Below the pieces are notes generated by a model that saw only the letters and a list, made by a program, of their open reading frames with translations, did not search any database and was not told where the DNA came from. The position numbers and the translations under genes are program-made. A stretch of DNA of 64,000 bases, taken from assembly GCA_963708895.1 (NCBI GenBank), contig CAVPUE010000006.1, positions 28,541-92,540 of the forward strand. The letters run 5' to 3'. This document shows, piece by piece, positions 54,916 to 62,737 of this stretch; the stretch's first letter is position 1; each line of letters begins with the position of its first letter. Source of the stretch: Bacillus_BD sp963708895. GTDB lineage: Bacteria; Bacillota; Bacilli; Bacillales; Cytobacillaceae.

Positions 54916-55188
54916 TTATATACATTGAAAGATGGTATGCTCCTTTAGTGTAGGATTTAGTTTAAACATGACACTGTTGTAAACCTGATACTTATAGGTT
55001 TGAAGTAAAGCTTGTTTAAATGTATATCCTCTAAAGTATAGCTCGATTTGTTTATTCACATATCTAATAATTTGCTCTTTATAAATTAATTTCCTCTTCT
55101 TTATTTTCTCCCGTGTATCTTCAGTTATGGAAAAAACAAGACGGACAATTGAGTATTCATTATTTCCGCAATATTCCACTAAATTCAT
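54916..55188 (-). CDS. Conserved small ORF of the duplicated module, copy 2
   Basis: The protein is the same 90 residues as copy 1 on the minus strand. Several codons differ from copy 1, all at silent positions that I could check. Start ATG 55188 has a purine-rich GGGGGAT upstream. Function unknown; basic, no membrane segment. Confidence 0.6.
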   Translation of the reverse strand: MNLVEYCGNNEYSIVRLVFSITEDTREKIKKRKLIYKEQIIRYVNKQIELYFRGYTFKQALLQTYKYQVYNSVMFKLNPTLKEHTIFQCI

Positions 55189-55547
55189 AGATGAATCCCC
55201 CTTATTCCCTTGTCAATATAATTAATTAAAAATTAACAATAACTTTACATTTCTTTATATTATTTTAATACAACTTAATTTTAAATCAACACTTCCGACA
55301 AAACTTGTCAAAATATTTTGCTTATAATATAATACTTTCAATATTTCTTTATATTTAAACAGTGATTATATATTGTACTTTTGAAGTTTAGTTTAGTTTA
55401 AGATGTTTTAAGATGAAACTTTTTTGAGAAACTGCATATTTTAACATTAGAATTTAAGAAAAATTTTTTTCTTTAAAAGTTGCCCAGGGTAAACTTTTTA
55501 AGGGTAGGACAAAATCTATTGCGATATTAAATAGGAGGTAACAAAGT

Positions 55548-56419
55548 GTGGAAAATGTTATTTTAGCATTATCATTAACTCTTTTTGCAGGATTGGCAAC
55601 AGGAATTGGAAGTATCTTGGCTTTTTTTACATCACATACAAATACAAAATTTTTATCACTTGCCCTTGGATTTTCAGCAGGTGTTATGATATATGTTTCA
55701 ATGGTCGAAATCTTTGTGAAAGCAAAAGACGCTTTAGTTGGAGCAATGGGGGCAGGACCAGGAAACTGGGCAACCGTCGGTGGTTTTTTTGGAGGTATGC
55801 TCTTAATTGCCATGATTGACAAATTCATTCCAAAACAAGGAAATCCCCATGAATTAAAAAAAGTGGAGGAAATGAATTCTACAAATAAGGTTACTGCTAA
55901 TCCAGAACTATTGAAGATGGGTAAATTTACAGCGTTGGCCATCGCGATTCATAATTTTCCAGAAGGGATTGCTACATTTACTTCTACGATACAAGATCCA
56001 TCACTTGGAATTGCGATTGCCATCGCAATTGCGATTCATAATATACCTGAAGGAATTGCTGTATCTGTTCCCATCTATTTTGCTACTGGAAGCAAGAAAA
56101 AAGATTAAATTATCTTTTTTATCAGGGCTATCAGAACAATTGAGATTTGATTTTTATATTATTTAAAGCATTTAAATTATCTTTTTTATCAGGGCTATCA
56201 GAACCAATTGGAGCCATCCTTGCCTTTTTAGTATTGATGCCTTTTATCAATGATATTATGTTCGGTATTATTTTTGCAGGGGTAGCGGGAATCATGGTAT
56301 TTATCTCGCTTGATGAATTATTACCAGCTGCGAAGAAGTATGATGAAGCCCATACTTCCATTTATGGATTGATAGCGGGTATGGCCGTAATGGCGGTCAG
56401 TCTTTTGGTTATTATTTAA
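55548..56419 (+). pseudogene. zupT: ZIP-family metal transporter, copy 2, broken by a 65-bp insertion
   Basis: The frame is open from GTG 55548 through both HNFPEG and HNIPEG metal-binding helices to YFATGSKKK. There 65 extra bases interrupt it, beginning as an imperfect repeat of the next segment (TTAAATTATCTTTTTTATC occurs twice, near 56105 and 56171). The original reading resumes at KAFKLSFLSGLSEPIGA and ends at MAVMAVSLLVII. Excising the 65 bases restores a ZupT of about 270 residues. So neither copy in the window is intact as written. Confidence 0.82.
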
Positions 56420-56420
56420 G

Positions 56421-56516
56421 TTCTTTTCTCAAACTTTGTTGCTCTTGGATAGAAAATAGCTGATTGTCCTTGTACTAACGTTTAAATTGGACTTTATTTT
56501 TGAGAAAAGAGCTATA
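56421..56516 (+). repeat. Dispersed repeat, copy 5 (left half only)
   Basis: It runs from TTCTTTTCTCAAACTTTG to TTTTTGAGAAAAGAGC and lacks the right half seen in copies 2-4. Its right end joins directly to the interior of a truncated lipoprotein gene. Confidence 0.8.
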
Positions 56517-56986
56517 ATACTGCAACCGAAGAGAAAGCTGGTGAAGAAGCAACAGATGTTAACACAACCGCATCGATTGTGAATGAACCCGATGCCTTTG
56601 TAAAAGCGGTTAGTGAAAATGGAACATGGATTATCGCAACACTTAGTGATATCAATATCGATCAAGATGTAGTTGTTGCAGGAGAATTCCATGATAAAAA
56701 CGATAATACAAAAGACTTATATCGTAAAATTGCCCCTTATACACAAGATGCGGATAAGAAAATTGTTGATTCATACACAATAACAGTGCCAAAAATGACG
56801 ATTCAAAGTCCTAATACAAAAATCGCTGGTGGTACGATTAAAGGGGATGTATACGTAGAAGCAGAAGGGTTTAATCTTTCACAGGAAGCTAAAATAGAAG
56901 GAAACATTTTCTATGCAAGCGAAGATGTTAAGGCTTCAGCGGTTATTGAAGGGGATATTACAGGTACGCAAGAAGTACAATCTTAG
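56517..56986 (+). pseudogene. Truncated paralogue of the downstream lipoprotein
   Basis: The frame reads TATEEKAGEEATDVNTTAS, then EPDAFVKAVSENGTWIIATLSDINIDQDVVVAGEFHD and GGTIKGDVYVEAEGF. It aligns along its length with residues from about 40 of the lipoprotein at 57247. The signal peptide, lipobox and start are missing and are replaced by the dispersed repeat. A GTG at 56579 could start a cytoplasmic fragment. It is probably non-functional after rearrangement. Confidence 0.75.
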
Positions 56987-56996
56987 GTAAATGAAT

Positions 56997-57033
56997 AAAG
57001 TGGCTCAGGCAGATTGCCTGAGCCACTTTATTG
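56997..57033 (+). terminator. Intrinsic terminator
   Basis: A perfect 15-bp stem (56997-57011 with 57015-57029) with a 3-base loop and T-rich end. Confidence 0.92.
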
Positions 57034-57246
57034 TCCATATAGCTATAGAAAAAAGAGATAGATAATAAACATTAGGAACATGAATAGCGAAAATACGTTA
57101 GAAACCGATTGAATTGGCCTGACATAAAGTGAATTTTTAGTTAATAATTGTCAAAAAATATACAAATATATGGTTTATTTATACAAAAAATCTATGATAC
57201 AATGAATCTATAGAAAAAAGCAATCATATTAGAGGAGGAAACACCC

Positions 57247-57810
57247 ATGAAATTCAAGCCATTATTAGTAAGCGCTTTACTGATAGGAACGCTAGGAACG
57301 TTAGCAGCATGTGGTTCTGATGAAGCAGCAGAAAAACCAAAAGAAGAAGTGACTGAACAACCCGCAGCAGAAGAAAAAACAGATGCAGTAGCAGCAGCAT
57401 CAATCACAGCTGATCCTGCAGAATTTGTAGCTGCATTAGGTGAAAATGGAACATGGATTGTCGCAGCGCTTTCTGATATCACTCTTGATGAAGAACTAGT
57501 CGTAGCAGGCAAATTCCATGATAAAGATGATGCAACTAAAGATGTTTATCGTAAATTAGCACTTTATACACAAGATGATGATCATAATGTAACTGGAACC
57601 TTTACATTAACAGTACCTAAAATGACAGTAGAAAGTCCGAACTTCAAAATTCAAAATGGTACAGTAAAAGGTGACGTATATGTAAATGCAAATGGATTTA
57701 CACTTACAGAAGACACAACAATTGATGGTAACCTTTACTTTGCAAGTGAAGATGTTAAATCAGCCGCTGTTATTGAAGGTAAAGTAACAGGAGCACAAGA
57801 AGTAAAATAA
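57247..57810 (+). CDS. Lipoprotein with bactofilin-like C-terminal repeats
   Basis: A 187-residue lipoprotein. The signal MKFKPLLVSALLIGTLGTL ends in the lipobox LAAC, followed by an acidic, alanine-rich linker (residues 25-60). The body has ENGTWIVAALSDI, VVAGKFHDKDD and then a run of short strands with evenly spaced hydrophobics (NGTVKGDVYVNANGF, TTIDGNLYFASED, AVIEGKVTGAQE) like the right-handed beta-helix of polymer-forming bactofilins. It should be anchored on the outer face of the membrane. I do not know the family's function. A truncated paralogue lies just upstream. AGAGGAGG precedes the ATG. Confidence 0.75.
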   Translation: MKFKPLLVSALLIGTLGTLAACGSDEAAEKPKEEVTEQPAAEEKTDAVAAASITADPAEFVAALGENGTWIVAALSDITLDEELVVAGKFHDKDDATKDVYRKLALYTQDDDHNVTGTFTLTVPKMTVESPNFKIQNGTVKGDVYVNANGFTLTEDTTIDGNLYFASEDVKSAAVIEGKVTGAQEVK

Positions 57811-57815
57811 TCATT

Positions 57816-57863
57816 AAAAAAGAAGCAGACTTCATTAAGTTATCGAAGTGTGCTTCTTTTTTT
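57816..57863. terminator. Intrinsic terminator
   Basis: AAAAAAGAAGCAGACTTC pairs with GAAGTGTGCTTCTTTTTT around an 11-base loop, with a single mismatch. Confidence 0.85.
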
Positions 57864-57885
57864 GCCTGTTAAACATAAATACGAA

Positions 57886-58161
57886 TCAATTGCTTTTTAC
57901 GCCATAAATGATGCAGGCTACCCCGCCAAAAATCCATAGTATTTTCGCTAATGAAATTTTATCAGCCATTCCAATTAGTCCTATTGTGGTTGTGAGTAAT
58001 AAAATAATTGGGCCAATCAAGGCAAGAGAACTATTAATAATCAGTGCTTTTTCAATGTCATTGTATTTTAGAAATAAGAAAGCGACAAATATTTCGATAC
58101 TCCCGGACAAAACACGAAGTAGTGCCATTCCAATAATTGCTTTTTCAAGTAAATGAAACAT
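57886..58161 (-). CDS. YqhV/DUF2619-like membrane protein
   Basis: A 91-residue protein with three hydrophobic segments (ALLRVLSGSIEIFVAFLFL, SSLALIGPIILLLTTTIGL, ILWIFGGVACIIYG). The order and the motif LRVLSGSIE match YqhV of B. subtilis, a small membrane protein of unknown function. GGGAGGAAAACG precedes ATG 58161. Monocistronic. Confidence 0.78.
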   Translation of the reverse strand: MFHLLEKAIIGMALLRVLSGSIEIFVAFLFLKYNDIEKALIINSSLALIGPIILLLTTTIGLIGMADKISLAKILWIFGGVACIIYGVKSN

Positions 58162-58410
58162 CGTTTTCCTCCCTTACGTGCATACTCCCACATAAATATA
58201 TGCAGGAACTTTGAAAAGAAGGACAAGTTTTAAGAGTATTGGAATTTTTATTGTAAGGCTTTTGGTTAACTTCATTCTTTCGTAGGCTATTCTTATTATT
58301 TATATATGACTTTTGTGATAAATTCCTGTTTTTTATCGAAAAATGTCATAAATGAATGTATAATGGAATAATGCAATAAGCAGAAAGAATTTTGTTAGGG
58401 AGGATATCGA

Positions 58411-58797
58411 GTGATGGAATGGGCCATAGCCTTATTATTTGCTGCAGCAGTCGTGCTGCTCATTTTATCGTTTAGTAAAAATAATCAACAATCTAAAGGT
58501 TTTGAGAAACAATTAGAGGAAACTACTTTTACTTATATGGAAGAGATTAATAAACTGCAAGAGCAAATTCGAAATTTGGAATTAGATTCTGAAATTATCG
58601 CCGTTCAAGCAGGATTTGTGAATGGATCAGGACAACAACGCCTTTTATATCGTGAAATTCTTGATTTGTATAAACGTGGATACTCAGCTGAAAGTATTGC
58701 ATTAAAAAAGCAATTATCAGCTGATGAAATCGAACAGTTACTTTCTCCTTTTAAACAGTTAAGTGATGAAGGGAGTTATGTAGCAGATGACATCTAA
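58411..58797 (+). CDS. Membrane-anchored coiled-coil protein with a helix-turn-helix-like tail
   Basis: A 128-residue protein with one N-terminal membrane segment (AIALLFAAAVVLLILSF), a coiled-coil region (QLEETTFTYMEEINKLQEQIRNLEL) and a C-terminal part (REILDLYKRGYSAESIALKKQLSADEIEQLL) that resembles a DNA-binding helix-turn-helix or simple helical hairpin. GTG 58411 or ATG 58414 is the start after AGGGAGG. It overlaps the next gene by 11 bases, so the two are translated together. I do not recognise a named family. Confidence 0.65.
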   Translation: MMEWAIALLFAAAVVLLILSFSKNNQQSKGFEKQLEETTFTYMEEINKLQEQIRNLELDSEIIAVQAGFVNGSGQQRLLYREILDLYKRGYSAESIALKKQLSADEIEQLLSPFKQLSDEGSYVADDI

Positions 58798-59260
58798 TTC
58801 AATTCGTAGCTTTGCTTTTGGCATTTTGATTGCAGCAGGAGTGTGTGGTTTAGTTTACTTTACAGCCCCAAATGAAGCAAATGGTAATAAGGAAACGGAA
58901 ACTCAAAAAGTTGTGGAAACAGCGTCTCCAGAAGAAATGAAGAAATCATTAGAAGACCAAGGATATATCATTCATACATCGGAAGAATGGAATAATGTTG
59001 TTTCAAATTCGCTAGAAAAAGAAGAGCAACAAACGCCAGGCGAAGAAAAAGTGATTTATCGTACAATGATCTCTGTTTCTTCTGGTATGACAAGTATTGA
59101 TGTTGGTGATGTTTTAAAACAAACGGGAATTATTGATGATTCATTTGCTTTTTCAAAAGAGGTTGAAAATCGTGGTTTATCAAGTGGCTTGAAACCAGGG
59201 ATCTATGAAGTGAACAATGAAATGTCATTAGATGAACTTATTGCTGCTATTTTTAAATAG
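58787..59260 (+). CDS. YceG/MltG-like small membrane protein
   Basis: A 157-residue protein with one N-terminal membrane segment (FAFGILIAAGVCGLVYF), an acidic linker and a C-terminal domain (RTMISVSSGMTSIDVGDVLKQTGIIDD, then LKPGIYEVNNEMSLDELI) that resembles the LysM-like N-terminal domain of MltG. The catalytic lytic transglycosylase part is absent, so it may only bind glycan. It is coupled to the upstream gene by overlap. Confidence 0.7.
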   Translation: MTSNSIRSFAFGILIAAGVCGLVYFTAPNEANGNKETETQKVVETASPEEMKKSLEDQGYIIHTSEEWNNVVSNSLEKEEQQTPGEEKVIYRTMISVSSGMTSIDVGDVLKQTGIIDDSFAFSKEVENRGLSSGLKPGIYEVNNEMSLDELIAAIFK

Positions 59261-59284
59261 TTTACTAATATCATTCATCTCTGT

Positions 59285-59330
59285 AAAAACAAGAGGTATG
59301 CTATGTTAAATGGTAGCCTCTTGTTTTTTG
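59285..59330 (+). terminator. Intrinsic terminator
   Basis: AAAAACAAGAGG pairs with CCTCTTGTTTTT, then a T run. Confidence 0.85.
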
Positions 59331-59531
59331 TTTTATTAATATAGTTTCTTGAACTTTATTAAATACTGAATTTTCATAATTAAAAAACTACTAACATTAT
59401 GTGCTAAATACACATTTTAAACAAATCTCCTCGTCCGTTAAAAAGATGAAACTCATCATCATATCTCGATCATCTCTTAAAATAAAAAATGATAAAGAAT
59501 GACTATTAATGGTTGCTGCCAAGATGTGCAT

Positions 59532-59552
59532 ATGAACGATTTTTTCGTTCAT
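59532..59552. promoter_or_regulatory. Palindrome upstream of the alcohol dehydrogenase gene
   Basis: ATGAACG and CGTTCAT flank a T-rich loop, 43 bases before the start codon. It could be an operator or a short hairpin in the leader. The remaining gap (59331-59594) has nothing else recognisable. Confidence 0.35.
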
Positions 59553-59594
59553 GATAAATAATAGTAGAAATGATCATATTTATGGAGGTATTAG

Positions 59595-60728
59595 ATGAGA
59601 GCTGTAACCTATCAAGGGAAATATTCAGTGAGTGTTGAAAATGTAGAGGATCCAAGGATTCAAGACACCCAAGATGTTATTGTGAAAATTACCTCGACCG
59701 CTTTATGTGGATCAGATTTGCACTTGTATCAAGGGAATATCCCGTTACCGATTGGATATGTGATTGGCCATGAACCAATGGGAATCGTTGAAGAAGTAGG
59801 AAAAAACGTGACGAAGGTAAAAAAAGGGGATCGAGTAGTGATTCCGTTTACAATGGCTTGTGGAACCTGTCCATACTGTGAAAATCATCTAGAAAGTCAA
59901 TGTGATCATGCAAATCCACATTATGATTCCGGTGGCTATTTAGGCTATTCGGAGAAATTCGGAAACTATCCAGGTGGGCAAGCAGAGTATCTTCGCGTGC
60001 CGTTTGGAAACTATACACCTTTCTTAATTCCGGAAGACTGTGAGCTTGAGGATGAACGACTATTATTTTTATCGGATGTATTACCGACTGCCTATTGGAG
60101 CGTTGAAAATGCAGGAGTAAAAGAAGGCGATACCGTTATCGTATTGGGATGTGGTCCGGTTGGTCTGATGGCGCAAAAGTTCGCCTGGGAAAAAGGGGCT
60201 GAACGGGTTATTGCTGTTGATTATTTTGATTATCGATTAAACCATTCCAAAAAAATGAATAGAACAGAAATCTTTGATTTTACTCAGTTTGACGATATGG
60301 GAGAAACGCTGAATGAACTCACAAAAGGGGGTGCCGATGTTGTGATTGATTGTGTCGGCATGGATGGGAAAAAGTCACCACTCGAGTTTGTAGAGCAAAA
60401 GCTAAAATTGCAGGGCGGAACAATCGGACCAATTCAAATTGCAACGAAAGCTGTAAGAAAATGTGGTACTGTTCAACTGACTGGAGTTTATGGTGGATTA
60501 TACAATATGTTCCCATTAGGACCATTTTTCACAAGAAACATTTCGTTAAAAATGGGTCAGGCTCATGCACGTAGTTACATGCCCGTGATTTATGAAAAAA
60601 TCGTAAAAGGGGAATTGGATCCGACAGCTATCATTACACATACCATGCCATTAGAACAAGCTTCCGAAGGGTATCAGCTCTTTAATGATAAAAAGGATGA
60701 TTGTATTAAAGTGGTTTTTAAACCATAG
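59595..60728 (+). CDS. Zinc-dependent alcohol/formaldehyde dehydrogenase-like protein
   Basis: An MDR-family dehydrogenase of 377 residues. The catalytic zinc site is TALCGSDLHLYQG plus GHEPMG, the structural zinc site is CGTCPYCENHLESQC and the Rossmann motif is LGCGPVGLMAQ (near residue 187). It resembles glutathione-independent formaldehyde dehydrogenase and related polyol or threonine dehydrogenases. The substrate is not known. GGAGG precedes ATG 59595. It lies just outside the tRNA-bounded island. Confidence 0.85.
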   Translation: MRAVTYQGKYSVSVENVEDPRIQDTQDVIVKITSTALCGSDLHLYQGNIPLPIGYVIGHEPMGIVEEVGKNVTKVKKGDRVVIPFTMACGTCPYCENHLESQCDHANPHYDSGGYLGYSEKFGNYPGGQAEYLRVPFGNYTPFLIPEDCELEDERLLFLSDVLPTAYWSVENAGVKEGDTVIVLGCGPVGLMAQKFAWEKGAERVIAVDYFDYRLNHSKKMNRTEIFDFTQFDDMGETLNELTKGGADVVIDCVGMDGKKSPLEFVEQKLKLQGGTIGPIQIATKAVRKCGTVQLTGVYGGLYNMFPLGPFFTRNISLKMGQAHARSYMPVIYEKIVKGELDPTAIITHTMPLEQASEGYQLFNDKKDDCIKVVFKP

Positions 60729-60821
60729 TGGGTATCTGCTTCAAACCTAAGGATAAAATTGATAGGACATTTTCTGGATAAATAAAAAGGGAAATCCTTG
60801 ATATATAAGGATTTTCCTAAC

Positions 60822-60867
60822 GTCCCAGAAGGGATTCGAACCCCCGACCTACAGTTTAGGAAACTAT
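60822..60867 (-). tRNA. tRNA-Arg(CCU) 3' fragment (attachment-site duplicate)
   Basis: On the minus strand the sequence gives an anticodon stem-loop with loop TTCCTAA (anticodon CCT at 60858-60860), variable bases AGGTC, a T arm GGGGG-TTCGAAT-CCCTT with two G-U pairs, and the acceptor strand CTGGGAC. The 5' half (acceptor 5' strand and D arm) is absent. Such a 3' half is what integration into a tRNA gene leaves behind. Its first 11 bases (GTCCCAGAAGG) recur at 63990-64000. Confidence 0.8.
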
Positions 60868-61010
60868 TACAATTAGGTATTAATAAGAGACCACTGCACA
60901 GTATATTTTCCGCTATCCATTATTTAATTAGGCCTTACTAGACATCAGTACAATCATAAAAAGATTTTTGACATAAAACAGTATTATAACTTTAAAAGTC
61001 GGTGATTTTC

Positions 61011-62459
61011 GTGACGGTTATCTCTGGGAAAGAGTATTTAGATAGGATTAATCGAATGAAAGCGGAAGTTTGGATAGATGGGAAACAGGTTGAAGGCAAT
61101 ATTTCAGATCATCCATCTTTCGCTGGAGTAATGAAAAGTCAAGCAAGATTATATGACCTTCAGCTTGAAAAAATGGATGTAATGACTTATTCATCCCCAA
61201 AAATAGGGGAGAAAATTGGATTATCCTTTCTTGAACCAAAAACAAAAGAAGATCTTGAAAAACGACGACTCATGGTTCAAGAATGGGCCAAAACTAGTGC
61301 GGGAATGTTGGGGCGATCACCAGATTATATGAATACAGCCGTCATGGCGTTTGCTGCGGCAGCTGACATTTTTGCTGGTGAAAATAGAGGGTTTGCAGAA
61401 AATATGCGTAATCTATACGAAAAAGCGAAAAACAACGATTTGTCTTTTACTCATACTTTTATCAACCCACAGGTAAATCGTTCATCATCATACCTCGAAA
61501 ACTCCACTAAAATTATTACAGCCCAAACCATTCAAAAAAATGATGATGGGATCGTTGTAAAGGGAGCCCGTTTATTAGCAACCCAAGGCGGAATAACAGA
61601 TGAACTTATTGTTTTCCCAACATTCCTGGCATCTTATAATAAAGATTTTGCCTATGCATTTTCTATTCCTAGTAATACTCCAGGATTGAGGTTTATTTGC
61701 CGAGAATCATTCCGATATAAAGAATCTGTCTTTGATCATCCACTTGGTTCACAGTTTGATGAAATTGATGCCATCGTTGTCTTCGATAATGTTACAGTTC
61801 CATGGGACCGTGTCTTTTGTTATCAAAATCCGGAAATTTCTGAAAAAGTCTTTTCAGAAAGTGGTTTTTATCCACTGACGGCACACCAAATTACATCCAG
61901 AAGAATTGTTAAAACTGAATTTATTCTCGGTGTTGCACAAATGATGGTCAATACAATTAATGTTGGAGAATATCAACATATTCATGAAAAGATAACAGAG
62001 GTGATTTCGGGATTAGAAACTCTTAAGGCACTATTACTAACCTCCGAAGTGAATGCAAAATTAGACCAATGGGGGACAATGGTTCCTGACTTCCCGCCAT
62101 TATACACAGCTATTTTAATGTATTCCCGTCTTTATCCTCGTTTTTGTGAAATTTTGCAACAGATTGGAGCAAGCGGACTTGTATTGATTCCGAGTGAAGT
62201 TGACTTTTTGGCTGATATTAAAGATGACCTCGAAACTTACTTACAAGCTACTAATGCAAACGCAAATGATCGAGTAAAACTTTTCCGTCTAGCATGGGAT
62301 ATAAGCATGAGTGCGTTTGGCAGTAGGCAATCGTTATATGAACGTTACTTTTTCGGTGATCCAGTAAGATTGTCAAGTGGTTTCTATCAAAACTATGATA
62401 AGGATCCATCTATGTCACTCGTAGATACCTTCTTAAAAAATATTCAAGATAACTCTTAG
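61011..62459 (+). CDS. 4-hydroxyphenylacetate 3-hydroxylase (HpaB)-family FADH2-dependent monooxygenase
   Basis: A 482-residue protein of the HpaB/PvcC/4-hydroxybutyryl-CoA dehydratase family. GTG 61011 is preceded by a weak GGTGAT. It has the HpaB N-terminal domain (ISGKEYLDRINRMKAEVWIDG), SHTFINPQVNR-type segment FTHTFINPQVNRS, GARLLATQGGITDE and the C-terminal four-helix part with SAFGSRQSLYERYFFGDP. It should hydroxylate a phenol using FADH2 from a separate reductase, which is not in the window. Its position in the island next to a luciferase-like enzyme suggests a peripheral aromatic oxidation role. Confidence 0.88.
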   Translation: MTVISGKEYLDRINRMKAEVWIDGKQVEGNISDHPSFAGVMKSQARLYDLQLEKMDVMTYSSPKIGEKIGLSFLEPKTKEDLEKRRLMVQEWAKTSAGMLGRSPDYMNTAVMAFAAAADIFAGENRGFAENMRNLYEKAKNNDLSFTHTFINPQVNRSSSYLENSTKIITAQTIQKNDDGIVVKGARLLATQGGITDELIVFPTFLASYNKDFAYAFSIPSNTPGLRFICRESFRYKESVFDHPLGSQFDEIDAIVVFDNVTVPWDRVFCYQNPEISEKVFSESGFYPLTAHQITSRRIVKTEFILGVAQMMVNTINVGEYQHIHEKITEVISGLETLKALLLTSEVNAKLDQWGTMVPDFPPLYTAILMYSRLYPRFCEILQQIGASGLVLIPSEVDFLADIKDDLETYLQATNANANDRVKLFRLAWDISMSAFGSRQSLYERYFFGDPVRLSSGFYQNYDKDPSMSLVDTFLKNIQDNS

Positions 62460-62509
62460 TTTGATGAAACCTAAGCTAAACAAAAGATGTAGTTGTTATA
62501 ATGAAACGT

Positions 62510-62538
62510 GGGACAGTCTTTTGAAGACTGTCCCTGAC
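62510..62538 (+). terminator. Hairpin after the HpaB-like gene
   Basis: A perfect 11-bp stem (62510-62520 with 62524-62534) with a 3-base loop; the T run after it is weak. Confidence 0.6.
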
Positions 62539-62737
62539 TTTTTCTCCGGATCTTTGAAAAAAACTAGTTCATTTCGCTTGATTGATTCATTCCAACTTAG
62601 CGTTATTCAAAATTTCCGTCTTGTTCTAATCTTTTAAATTACTTTTGGCAAAGAGAATCATTTATACATATATAAACATATAAATAGAGAAAAGCAAGCT
62701 CTACTGATATTCCACTAACCATAGTTGGAGGAGGCTT

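Larger units (their letters stand above)
52544..56293 (+). repeat. Tandem duplication, unit 2
   Basis: The second copy of the 3.7-kb unit ends inside the transporter gene at GGAATC (56293), beyond which the original 3' end of the gene continues. It carries 65 extra bases within the transporter gene compared with unit 1. Substitutions from unit 1 are scattered and mostly silent in genes. Confidence 0.95.
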
